Assembly (NCBI GenBank): GCA_947044405.1
Contig: CAMRHE010000206.1
Location: 1,178,001-1,242,000 of the forward strand
Direction of reading: 5' to 3'
From: Leptodactylus fallax
Taxonomy: Eukaryota > Chordata > Amphibia > Anura > Leptodactylidae
DNA length: 64,000 bases
Shown here: positions 25,801-37,800 of the stretch, one piece after another
Layout: each line of letters opens with the position of its first letter
How positions within the stretch are numbered: position 1 is the first letter of the stretch
Notes under the pieces: model-generated
Seen by the model: the letters and a program-made list of their open reading frames with translations, nothing else
What the model was told of the DNA's origin: nothing
Database searches by the model: none
Made by a program: the position numbers and the translations under genes

Positions 25801-28800
25801 ATCAGGTAGAGGACGGCAGCAGTGTACACTGATCTGATAGTTGTGGCACACAGGATTGAACCCTATAAGATCCTTGTTGTTACAGATGAGCCCAATGGAG
25901 ACATCACAAGTCACCATCTGTCCCAGCTGGTTTAGTGGCTTATCTGGGAATTTCTCTGCTCTGCAGGTAATGTTCTCTGGCCTCTTATCACCCTCACACA
26001 CTTGAAGTCCAGCATTCTGGATGTTCTCGTAGGTCTCATATTCTCCTCCAGTGGGTCCAGGTACAGGACGACTCACATCAAACCATTGTGACCATGTACA
26101 GTCAGGATCACAATATGGAGTTGCTAAATGAAATAGGAGAAAACACATAGACATTTACCAAGTAAATAATGTACACTTAGTATAAGCGCTAGTAAAGAAA
26201 TGAGAGATTAGACTTGACTGTTTGTAGACTACTAGTAATGGTGAACACAAGTATCACAGACCCTCATTCTTAGGAGTCCATATCCCTTTTGTTCTTACCA
26301 TTTCAGTAATAAAGATTCTAGTTTATATATCTGCGCTTTCACACCTGTCATTTTGCTTCAGTGTTATGTCATGCTTGCAACCCATGTCAGAAGTGGATTG
26401 GGAAAGGAATATTCTGGTTATTACAAGGATACCTGTCTGGTCAATGGGAATCTGAGCCTCGCCAATCAAATGTCCAGGGGTCCTGTGTATCCCATATAAA
26501 TGAAGGGGCAAGTTGCGCATGGGTATTGCCATTCCATTCAATTCTATTGGAGTTCCAAAGGTACACATGTAGCAGATTTAACTTGACTTTTTAAAGTGTG
26601 ATATCTTATCACAGGAGACAGCAAAAGCCAACGTAAGATCTTTGAAAAAAATGTGTTAACGCTCTGTTTTACAGTATTGTTAGCATGCCAAGTGTAATTT
26701 TAAACTTTGCTGAATCTGTAGCTTTCAGCGTCTCCTCAACAGTCTCATAGAGATGACTGGAGCACACACATACACAGAATCCATTCTCATGACAGGTGAA
26801 GATTCCAGCATGTTCAGCTTTGCCTCTCCAGTCGGTGTGAGACTGAGTAGTCGAGTACAATCTCTGACATTCCAATAGAATTGAAAGAAGCGGCAATATA
26901 CATGGGTGTCCTGCTGCTCCACTCGCATGCGGCTAGTGGGACTCTCCATCTCGTGATTAATGGGGTTTCCTTCATTCAGACCCCACTGATGAGACAGAGC
27001 CCCTTTACCCTGAATAGGCGATAACCTGTGATTACCAGAACGAGGAAGGGGAAATTTAAAGGAAAGACTCTACTGATTAGTGGTTATTTTTTTTAATACA
27101 CTCCTAGATTTGGCTTTAAAAACTTCAGTAAAATAAAATTACAACTAAAAAGACAAATATAATAGTAGACTTTAAACTTTCAAGCTGTCGTAGAGTTACA
27201 TAAAGCTAAGTCAAACTAAATCTTAGGTTGCTGTTACAAATCTATGGGTATCACATGTAAAATAAAGGATTTTTCATTGTTTCATGGTGCACAAAATGTG
27301 AATTACTTGGAGATACCATGTAGTAGTGTATGTGCTTTTGAGTATTTCACTATTGAAAGGAGTTTCCTAACACAGACGTTTATGGTACAGCCACAAGATA
27401 TTCCATAAATGTCTTATAATTGGGGTTACTGCCTTTGAAACCCCCACCTATTGGAAGGGCTAGGTTCCCTTGATCACTCATCCACCAAGTGAGATGGAAT
27501 TAATACACCAGGATTCGTTTATTTTAACTTCACCCCATACATCTAATAATGTTCAATCTATAAAGCAGGTCAGAAACCAAGAAATAAAAAAAAAACTGGT
27601 TTAACGCACAATTTGTCTTTCTTTGTTATGAATGAGATTAGGGCTACATGGCAGTTTTTGTAGACCAAATATCACACTTTCACTATGCTGAATCAGCACA
27701 CAATGAAAGTTTTCTTACGACTGTAGTATTGTGGTTGCAGAAACCTTCGAGTCACAAAACTCCATTCACATTAATAAAGCCATCTCATATGATAATAAAA
27801 GTACAATCACCATGTAGCCCTAGCCTTAAACATCTAATAAAAATGCAAAAATATAACTTGAACAAATATTCACTAAATATTATGTTTTTTTCCCTAATTT
27901 CAATCTTACTTGTAGCTATAGTGGTAGTTGTAGTCTCAGAGGTGCTGGTGGTTGTTGGTGACGTAGTTGTAGCTGTTGTGGTGGTTGTTGGTGACGTAGT
28001 TGTAGCTGTTGTGGTGGTTGTTGGTGACGTAGTTGTAGCTGTTGTGGTCGTTGGTGACGTAGTTGTAGTTGTGGTGGTTGTAGTACTTGTAGTAGTTTGA
28101 GAGGTTGAGGAAAAGCAATAATCTGGTAAAGGTTCGCAGCAGTGTACACTGATCTCATAGTTGTAGCACACGGGCATGAACCCTGTCTGATCCTTGTTGT
28201 TACAGATGAGTCCAGTGGAGACATTACACGTCACTATCTGTGCCAGCCAATCTAGTGGCTTATCTGGGAATTTCTCTGCTCTGCAGGAAATGTTGTCCGG
28301 CTTCATCTCCCCCTTACACACTTCATGTCCGGCATTCATAATGTTCTCATAGGTCTCATAATCTCCTCCATCAGGTCCATATTTAGGATAACTCACATCA
28401 AACCATGGTGACCATGAGCAAGAGGGAACGCAGGAAGTTGCTAAATAAAAGGGAAAATGCATGCATTCAGTAAACATTTGGTGACTTTTTGATATCCTTG
28501 GATTTTAAAGCATACCTCCAGTTATAAACAACTTTTTAGAAATGAATAGAACAGGTGAAAATAAGAAACGTATCTTATTAAGGAGATCTATTTACTTCTC
28601 CACTTATTAAGCTGTTCTTCTGCTCCTTATCTACAATCTGACTGCTTGTTTGGATTAAATCTGTCTCTATGGAGAAAGGAGGGGGAGTGGGATTCCCCTA
28701 CCTGTTGTTTAATTGATTTATTGCCTCATACTGTGTACTAGTAGCCTCTTATCTACAAACAGTGTTAGCAGCTAGCAGTGTTAAAAGTGTATAGAGTTGC

Positions 28801-31800
28801 AGAGTGTAGGAGCAGCAATTATTTGAGTGTTTTTTCCATCCTCCCTTCTTTATAGACTAATATGTAGAAAGTGGTAAAATTGGTGGTACTTTTTAAAGGG
28901 GTTGTCCCTCATAATGAAGACGGTAGGACCTTTCTCCAACTCCACATTCAACCTGAGCTCAGCCAGGCTCAATCTGGGCAGGACTGGTGGCGGTCGGCAC
29001 TCACATTCACTTCTGGGAGCACCGGAGATAGCTGAAGTACAGCACTTGGCTATCTCTGGCGCTCCCATTGAAGTGAATGTGAGTGCTGACTGCTATCAGT
29101 CCTGTCCACATTAAGCCTGGCTGAGTTGAATGTGGAGTGGGGGAAAGGTCCTGCAGACTTGACGTTGTAGGACAACCCCTTTAAGTAATTCTGAGTAGAA
29201 CCATTTTATGTAGAAGTCTCTGGAAGGTCTTTAAGTCATTAAGAGAGGTAAAAGATGGCAGCAGACAGCTTGGCTGAAGACACTGTTGCAGAAAAGTATT
29301 TTTTTGTTACAAATTTTGCAATTGTTTTAGCAAAATAGAGAAGTGTTCCTTTCCCATTCCTTTTGAAGTCAATGTTGGCTTTTGCTCCAAAAAAACCGCT
29401 GAAAAATCAGCAGCAATAAACTACCTTTTATGCAGTGTGTGGTCTTACCCTTTCAGGTATTTTCCCACGAACATAACTATATTTAAATTTGTGGACAAAA
29501 GGTAAACATTTTTGCATATATAAATACCGTATTTTTCGAACTATAAGACGCATTTTTTTCCCCCAAATTTGGGAGGAAAATGGTGGTGCGTCTAATAGTC
29601 TGAATTTGGGGTGTGTTTTGGCGGGGGGGGCGGAAGAGCGGGGTCGCAGCGTCACCCCACTCCTGCTGCCGCTGGCTTACTACAGCAATTTTAGTGAGGC
29701 AATGCTGCAGGCCTTGGGGTGAGAGGGTGTCCTGGCAGTGTGAACCTGTCTGTGAAGGTGATGGCGGCCGCTCTGCTGCAGAGTGGTTGCCATAGCTACC
29801 AGGTCTCCACTGTAATGTGGAGACCAGGAGCTAATGCCCGCGATCAGGGTCCACTCTGATTGTGGGCATTACTACCTGTGAGCCCCCTAAAGGTATTAAA
29901 GCTAACCCCCGGGGCCAGTCCCCACTGGCTCCGTGCCTTTCTTGTTACAGGACGGCGCGATCGCAGGAGCCGTCCTGTTCCTGTGACAGCCGGGAGCCTT
30001 ATGAAGGCTCCCAGGCTTGTCATAGTAATATTACTGTTGCGGCTGGTCTGTGACCAACTGCAATAATAATGTACAGAATCTCCCATAGACTGCAATACAC
30101 TTGTTCAAGCCCCGGGGGGGGGGGGGCTAATAAAATAGTAAAAAAAAAAAAAAAGTTTAGAGAAAAATATAAAAATAAATAAATAAAAAAAATAAAACTT
30201 CTAAATCACGCCATTTCCCTAAAATACATATAAAAGTAGAAAATTACTGTGAAACACATACATATTAGGTATCCCTGTGTCCGAAAATGCCCAGTTTACA
30301 AACTTATAAAAATATTTTTCCCGTAGAGTGAATGTCATAATGGGAAAAAAAATCAAAAGTGCTGGACCGCCGTTTTTTTTTGCTGTTTCACCTCTGATTT
30401 GAATAAAAAGTGATCAAAGCAATAGACATTCCCCAAAATGGTACAACTAGAAAGTACACCAGGCCCCGCAAAAAAAGATGCCCTCTGCATCCCCGTATAG
30501 CGGCAGGGCCACCTGTCAATGTGGCCTTGCAGCTGTTGCAAAACTACAACTCCCATATAGTAAATATTTTACTACATTTTTTTGCTTCAAAATTTTTTTC
30601 CCTATTTTCCTCCTCTAAAACATAGATGTGTCTTACAGTCCGAAAAATATGGTAATTAAAATTTAAAGATTTTCTCAAATCATCTTGGAGGTGGCAGTCG
30701 TTTTGTCTTGATCAGTTGCCAATAAATACAATCGTGAATGTAGGAACTTTTTATGGTCTGGGATTTGTCAAAAACCCAACCATGATTTCCTTATTGTGAA
30801 CAGATTATCAGGCAGGGACGCTACATTAAATGATAAGGAACAATAAGGAAATCATGGAGAACCATAGAAAGTTCTGTACCTACTTTCATGGTTCTATCCA
30901 TTGCCAGCTTAACAAGACAACAGACTGTCACGGGTAGAGAAAATCTTTAAAACTCTGCAAATTTGTTAATTATTGCAGTTTGCAAAAATATTTTACTTTT
31001 TATTGTCTTCAATTTTAAATATGTTTATGGGTAAAATCCCTTTTAATGTGCAACACCTTTGGCAAAGCTTAGTCAGTGTAAATGCAGACAGGGCAAGGTG
31101 TACATTTCTTTTTTGTCATTGAAGGATGAATTTAAATAACATTTTTGTTCTATGGTATGGGAAAAGGTAAGTAATCATTTAGGTAGGACATTAGATTCTT
31201 ACACAACAATTGGACACCAAGTGATGAGATCATCATTACGGGGCACAAAAAGTGGTAGGCCTTTATAAAGGCATGTTTAGGACTTGGCTATTACTTAGAA
31301 GAGGCCAGAAAATTTTGATTGGGGTACAGTTACTTAGTTGGGGAGCTCCAGTCAAGGCAGAACATCAGTAATATAGTTGTTGAAAATCCCCTACAGAGTC
31401 TTTGTAATTTTGTATATTTTTTACTCTTGACTCCAAATTTCCACCTATAATACATCTTCTTTAGATGAAAACAGAAATGTGTCACTTACTTGGAGTTGTT
31501 TCTTCGGTCTCTTCAGTTGTACACTTTGTGGTGGTGGATACTGGCAGTGAGGTTGTTGTCACACTGGTAGTAGTGGGGCTAGTAGTTGTGGTCGTGGATG
31601 TAGTTGTTGTGGGTGTTGGAGTTGTAGACTCTGTGTGTTTAGAAAGGGGGTATTAATTAATAATAATAAATGGATTTATTACCTAGAATGGAATAACAAA
31701 GACATGAATGGGATTATATAGTAACACATCTCTTTGAAAGTATAGTAGTCCCATTTTTATTTTAGTAGGGGATGCAATGATGGGTAGGTTTTGTTATCTA

Positions 31801-34800
31801 TAAAGGTGTTATCTTCTATTGCATTCCTGTCTGTGATGAGTCTGAGCCTATTATTAGTCTTAATGGACATAGTGAAAGTTGCAGAATAGGTCATCAGTAT
31901 GTGATATTTGTGGTCGCACACATCAGGTGCCCGAAGCTGCTGTAGTGCACGGAGAGCATTTGCAGGTTGCTCCTATTTAAGTAATGGGATCAGCTCTGCA
32001 AATCCACAGAACCACTGCTTTGCAGTGCACTCGGCTGCAGCACCACTCCTGTTACTTGAATAGGAGCACACTGCATCCTTTCCCCATCCACTACTGTGTG
32101 CAGTCCTCTTAAATCTACTTCAGAAGAGTCCGGGTGTCAGACCCCCACAGGTCACTACTGATGACCTATCCTGTGGATCAGCTACTGACAATACAGTGGG
32201 GAAAAAAAAAGTATTTAGTCAGCCACCAATTGTGCAAGTTCTCCCACTTAAAAAAATGAGAGAGACCTGTAATTGTCATCATAGGTAGACCTCAACTATG
32301 AGAGACAAAATGAGAAAACATATCTAGAAAATCACATTGTCTGATTTTTTAAGAATTTATTTGCAAATTATGGTGGAAAATAAGTATTTGGTCACCTACA
32401 AACAAGCAAGATTTCTGGCTCTCACAGACCTGTAACTTCTTCTTTAAGAGGCTCCTCTGTCCTCCACTCATTACCTGTAGTAATGGCACCTGTTTGACAT
32501 TGTTATCAGTATAAAAGACACCTGTCCACAACCTCAAACAGTCACACTCCAAACTCCACTATGGTGAAGACCAAAGAGCTGTGGAAGGACACCAGAAACA
32601 AAATTGTAGACCTGCACCAGGCTGGGAAGACTGAATCTACAATAGGCAAGCAGCTTGGTGTGAAGAAATCAACTGTGGGAGCAATAATTAGAAATTGGAA
32701 GACATACAAGACCACTGATAATCTCCCTCGATCAGGGGCTCCAGGCAAGATCTCACCCCGTGGGGTCAAAATGATCACAAGAACAGTGAGCAAAAATCCC
32801 AGAACCACACGGGGGGACCTAGTGAATGTCCTGCCGAAAGCTGGGACTAACGTAACAAAGGCTACCGTCAGTAACACACTACGCCACCAGGGACTCAGAT
32901 CCTGCAGTGCCAGAGGTGTCCCCCTGCTTAATCCAGTACATATTCGGGCCTGTCTGAGGTTTGCTAGAGAGCATTTGGAGAATGTCATATGGTCAGATGA
33001 AGCCAAAGTAGAACTGTTTGGTAGAAACACAACTCGTCGTGTTTGGAGGAGAGTGAATGCTGAGTTGCATCCAAAGAACACCATTCCTACTGTGAAGCAT
33101 GGGGGTGGCAACATCATGCTTTGGGGCTGTTTCTCTGCAAAGGGACCGGGACGACTGATCCGTGTACATGAAAGAATCAATGGGGCCATGTATCGTGAGA
33201 TTTTGAGTGCAAACCTCCTTCCATCAGCAAGGGCATTGAAGATGAAACGTGGCTGGGTCTTTCAGCATGACAATGATCCCAAGCACACCGCCAGGGCAAC
33301 GAAGGAGTGGCTTCGTAAGAAGCATTTCAAGGTCCTGGAGTGGCCTAGCCAGTCTCCGGATCTCAACCCCATAGAAAACCTTTGGAGGGAGTTGAAAGTC
33401 TGTGTTGCCCAGCGACAGCCCCAAAACATCACTGCTCTAGAGGAGATCTGTATGGAGGAATGGGCTAACATACCAGCAACAGTGTGTGCCAGCCTTGTGA
33501 AGACTTACAGAAAACGTTTGACCTCTGTCATTGCCAACAAAGGATATATAACAAAGTATTGAGATGAACTTTTGTTATTGAACAAATACTTATTTTCCAC
33601 CATAATTTGCAAAAAAAAATTCTTTCAAAATCAGACAATGTGATTTTCTGGATTTGTTTTCTCATTTTGTCTCTCATAGTTGAGGTCTACCTCATCTTTT
33701 TATGTGGGAGAACTTGCACAATTGGTGGCTGACTAAATACTTTTTTTCCACCCTGTAGCTGGTCAGGGAGGGCACAGAAGGCCAATTTAAACAAATTTTC
33801 AGGACTATAATGTCCTTAGGAGGGGCTATCAAAAATAGAGAGATTGTTCCTACAGAGAGTCCTATAAAATATAATGAAACACATTATTTCCTTTGAATGT
33901 ATAATGGTAGAATTGAGGTTATTATTTTATATAAAAATTCTTTTAGTTTTAATTTCATTTAAAATTTCAAATTTAACATCTAAAATTTGGACATTGCAGA
34001 ATGTAGAGAATAGATAGTTTATAAGCCTGAGAAAGGGAGAAAGGACTGAAATGTTGCACTGACATTTCTTTGGCTGGATTTAAGGTTAGTGCAGTCAGTA
34101 GACAGATAGGTCTAGATAATAAATCTTTTTTTTTTCCTAGTTTAATTCTTACCTGTAGTTGTGGTCACCGATGTAGTCGTTGTTGGTTCAGTAACGGTTG
34201 GAGTTGGAGTCTTTGGAGTAGTTGTAGTCTCTGAGGTGGTGGTTGTTGTTGGTGACGTAGTTGTAGTTGTTGGAGTTGTAGTAGTTTTAGAGGTTGAAGA
34301 AAAGCAATAATCTGGTAAAGGTTTGCAGCAGTATACACTGATCTCATAGTTGTAGCACACGGGCACGAACCCTGTCTGATCCTTGTTGTTACAGATGAGT
34401 CCAGTGGAGACATTACACGTCACTATCTGTCCAAGCTGGTTTAGTGGCTCATCTGGGAATTTCTCTGCTCTGCAGGAAATGTTCTCTGGTCTCATATCAC
34501 CCTCACACACTTCAAGTCCAGCATTCTCGATGTTCTCATAGGTCTCATAATCTCCTCCATCAGGTCCATATTTTGGATAACTCACATCAAACCATTGTGA
34601 CCATGTACAGTGAGGAACACAGTCAGGAGTTGCTAGATGAAATAGGAGAAAAACACATACACATTTACCAAGTAAATAATGTACACTTAGTGTAAGTGCT
34701 AGTGAAGAAACTAGAGATAAGCCTCAATTGTTTGTAGACTACTAGTAAGGGTGAACACATATCACAGGGCCTCATTCTTAGGGATCCATTTCTCATGTTT

Positions 34801-37800
34801 CTTCACAGACAGTGACAATACTACGGTTCTTATCATTGTATTTACTGTGATAAAGATTCTAGTTTATATATATTCGCTTTCATACCTGCCATTTTGCTGC
34901 CGTCTTATTACGTAGTGCTTGAAACCCATATCAGAAGTGGATTGGGAAAGGGATATTCTAGTAAATAAAGGATAGGGGACCTGTCTGGTCAATGGGAATT
35001 TGACCAAAATCTTCACCTGTCACAAGACCACTGGTCACGTGTATCACATATAAATGAGAAACACAGCAAAATCTGCAACAAAAACGCTGTGTTTCCGCAA
35101 CGTGGGGCCTCAGCCAATGTGTGATATTAAACTTTGCTACATCTATAGCTCTCAGCTTCTCTTCAGCAGCCTCATAGAGGTGCCTGGAGCAAACACATAC
35201 ACAATGTACTTCTCCATTTATATGGGGGACACAGGAAACCATTCTGCTGACTGGTGGAGATTCCAGCCTGTGCAACTTTGTCTCTCCAGTCAGTGTGAGG
35301 CTTGTGTAGTCGACTACTGTCTCTGGCATTTCAATAGAATTGAATGAAGCGGCAATGCATATGGGTGGCCTGCTGCTCCATTCATATTCGATAAAGTGAC
35401 TCTCCGTCTTGTGATTAGTGGGGTCCCCTTCAGTCAGGTCCCACTGATCAGACAGATCCCCTTTACCCTGTATACTCAAATACTCGATAACCTGTAAGTA
35501 TTAAAATAAGGAGGGGAAATATATGGGAAAGATTCTACTTCTTGTTTTTTTTTTTTTAAATATACTCCTAGTCTTGGCTTTAAAAGCTTCAGTAAAATAA
35601 ACTTCTCCTAAAAAGGGAAATGTGAAAGTAGGCTTTAAACTTTCAAGCTTTCTTAGGGTCTGACAAAGCCAAATCAACCGTTTCTTAGGGTACTGTTACA
35701 TATCACTGGTATCACTTGTAGAATATGGGATTTTCCGTTGGTTCATGGTGCACTTACAGGTGTAACATTAATGGTTACCACAGTTTGTGTTTTTTTAATC
35801 TGTTCCCCCCAAAATGTGACTTACTTGGAGATGTAGTCGTGGTTGTGGTGGTTGTAGTAGTGGTTGTAGTCTCAGAGGTTGTTGTTGTTGGTGAAGTACT
35901 TGTACTTTGTGTTGGCGTAGTCTCTGTAGTGGATGTCTGACCTAAAATACATGTAGACAATTAGAAATACCATGTAAGTTGTTTATACTGTATGTGATTT
36001 TTCATATTTAAGTATTAAAAGGGGTTTTCAAACACAAACTTTATGGTACAGGCACAAGATATTCCATAAATGTATTATAACCGGGGTTACCGCCTTTGAA
36101 ACCCCCACCTATTGGAAGGACTAGGGTCCCTTGATCACTTATCCACCAAGTGAGATGCTGTTAATACACCAGGAGTCATTTATTTTAACTTCACCCATAC
36201 ATCTAATAATGTTCAATTTACAATGCAGAACAGAAACCAGACCAAAACAACAGAAAATTGGTTTAACACACAATTTGGCTTTCTTTGTTATGAATGAGAC
36301 TAGGACTACATGGCAATTTTGGCCGTAACACCCATCATAGACCAAATATCACATTTTCACTATGCTACAATAGTGCACAATGAAAGTAAACGGGGTTGCG
36401 TTGTAAATCACAGGTTGATGACACCTCAACACTTCAGATTAAGGAACTGCATTTCTGTGGCATTTCTTACGACTGTAGTATTGTGGTTGCAGAAACCTTT
36501 GAGTCACAACACAACTTAATTCACATTAATTATGCCGTCTCATAAGATAATAAAAGTGCAAACTTTGGTTGGGCAATATGTGTCACCGCCAAAATCACCA
36601 TGTAGCCCTAGCTTTAAACATCAAATAAATAGAAAAATATTAATTGAAAAAATATGCACTAAATATAATGTCTTGTTTGTTCCTAGTATCATTCTTACTT
36701 GTAGTTGTGGTCACTGATGTAGTCGTTGTTGGCTCTGTAATGGTTGGAGTTGGAGTCTCTGGAGTAGTTGTAATGACAGGAGTAGTTGTAGTCTCTGAGG
36801 TGGTGGTTGTTGGTGATGTGGTTGTAGTCTCTGAGGTGGTGGTTGTAGTTGGTGATGTAGTTGTTGTTGACTCTGTAATGGTTGTAGTACTTGTAATGAC
36901 AGGAGTAGTTGTAGTCGCTGAGGTGGTGGTTGTTGGGGATGTAGTTGTCGCTGAGGTGGTTGTTGTTGGTGATGTAGTTGTAGTCTCTGAGGTGGTGGTT
37001 GTTGTTGGTGATGTAGTTGTAGTCTCTGAGGTGGTGGTTGTTGTTGGTGATGTAGTTGTACTTGTTGGACTTGTAGTAGTTGGAGAGGTTGAAGTATAGC
37101 AATAATCAGGTAGAGGACGGCAGCAGTGTACACTGATCTGATAGTTGTGGCACACAGGATTGAACCCTATAAGATCCTTGTTGTTACAGATGAGCCCAAT
37201 GGAGACATCACAAGTCACCATCTGTCCCAGCTGGTTTAGTGGCTTATCTGGGAATTTCTGTGCTCTGCAGGTAATGTTGTCTGGCCTCTTATCACCCTCA
37301 CACACTTGAAGTCCAGCATTCTGGATGTTCTCGTAGGTCTCATATTCTCCTCCAGTGGGTCCAGGTACAGGACGACTCACATCAAACCATTGTGACCATG
37401 TACAGTCAGGATCACAATTTGGAGTTGCTAAATGAAATAGGAGAAAACACATAGACATTTACCAAGTAAATAATGTAGACTTAGTATAAGTGCTAGTGAA
37501 GAAATGAGAGATTAGACTTGACTGTTTGTAGACTATTAGTAATGGTGAACACAAGTATCACAGGCCCTCATTCTTAGGGGCCCATTTCCCATGTTTCTTC
37601 ACAGATAGTGACATTACTACTATTCTTTCCATAGTATATACTATGATTTCAGTAATAAAGATTCTAGTTTTTATATCTGCACTTTCACACCTGTCGTTTT
37701 GCTTCAATGTTATGTAGTTCTTGAAAGCCATGTCAGAAGTGGATTGGGAAAGGGATATTCTGGTTATTACAAGGATAGGGGATCACAAAATCATCACCAA

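Larger units (their letters stand above)
28441..31489. other. Intron between exons 25 and 26, paralog of 39583-42148
   Basis: Shared stretches include agtcagtgta(a)(a/g)tgcagac and gtatgggaaaaggtaagtaa near 31070-31170 and 40450-40730. Differences are mainly transposon insertions unique to one copy. Confidence 0.85.

Noticed and set aside
32542..33189. 215-codon minus-strand frame
   Set aside because: Shadow of the Tc1 transposase gene on the opposite strand.
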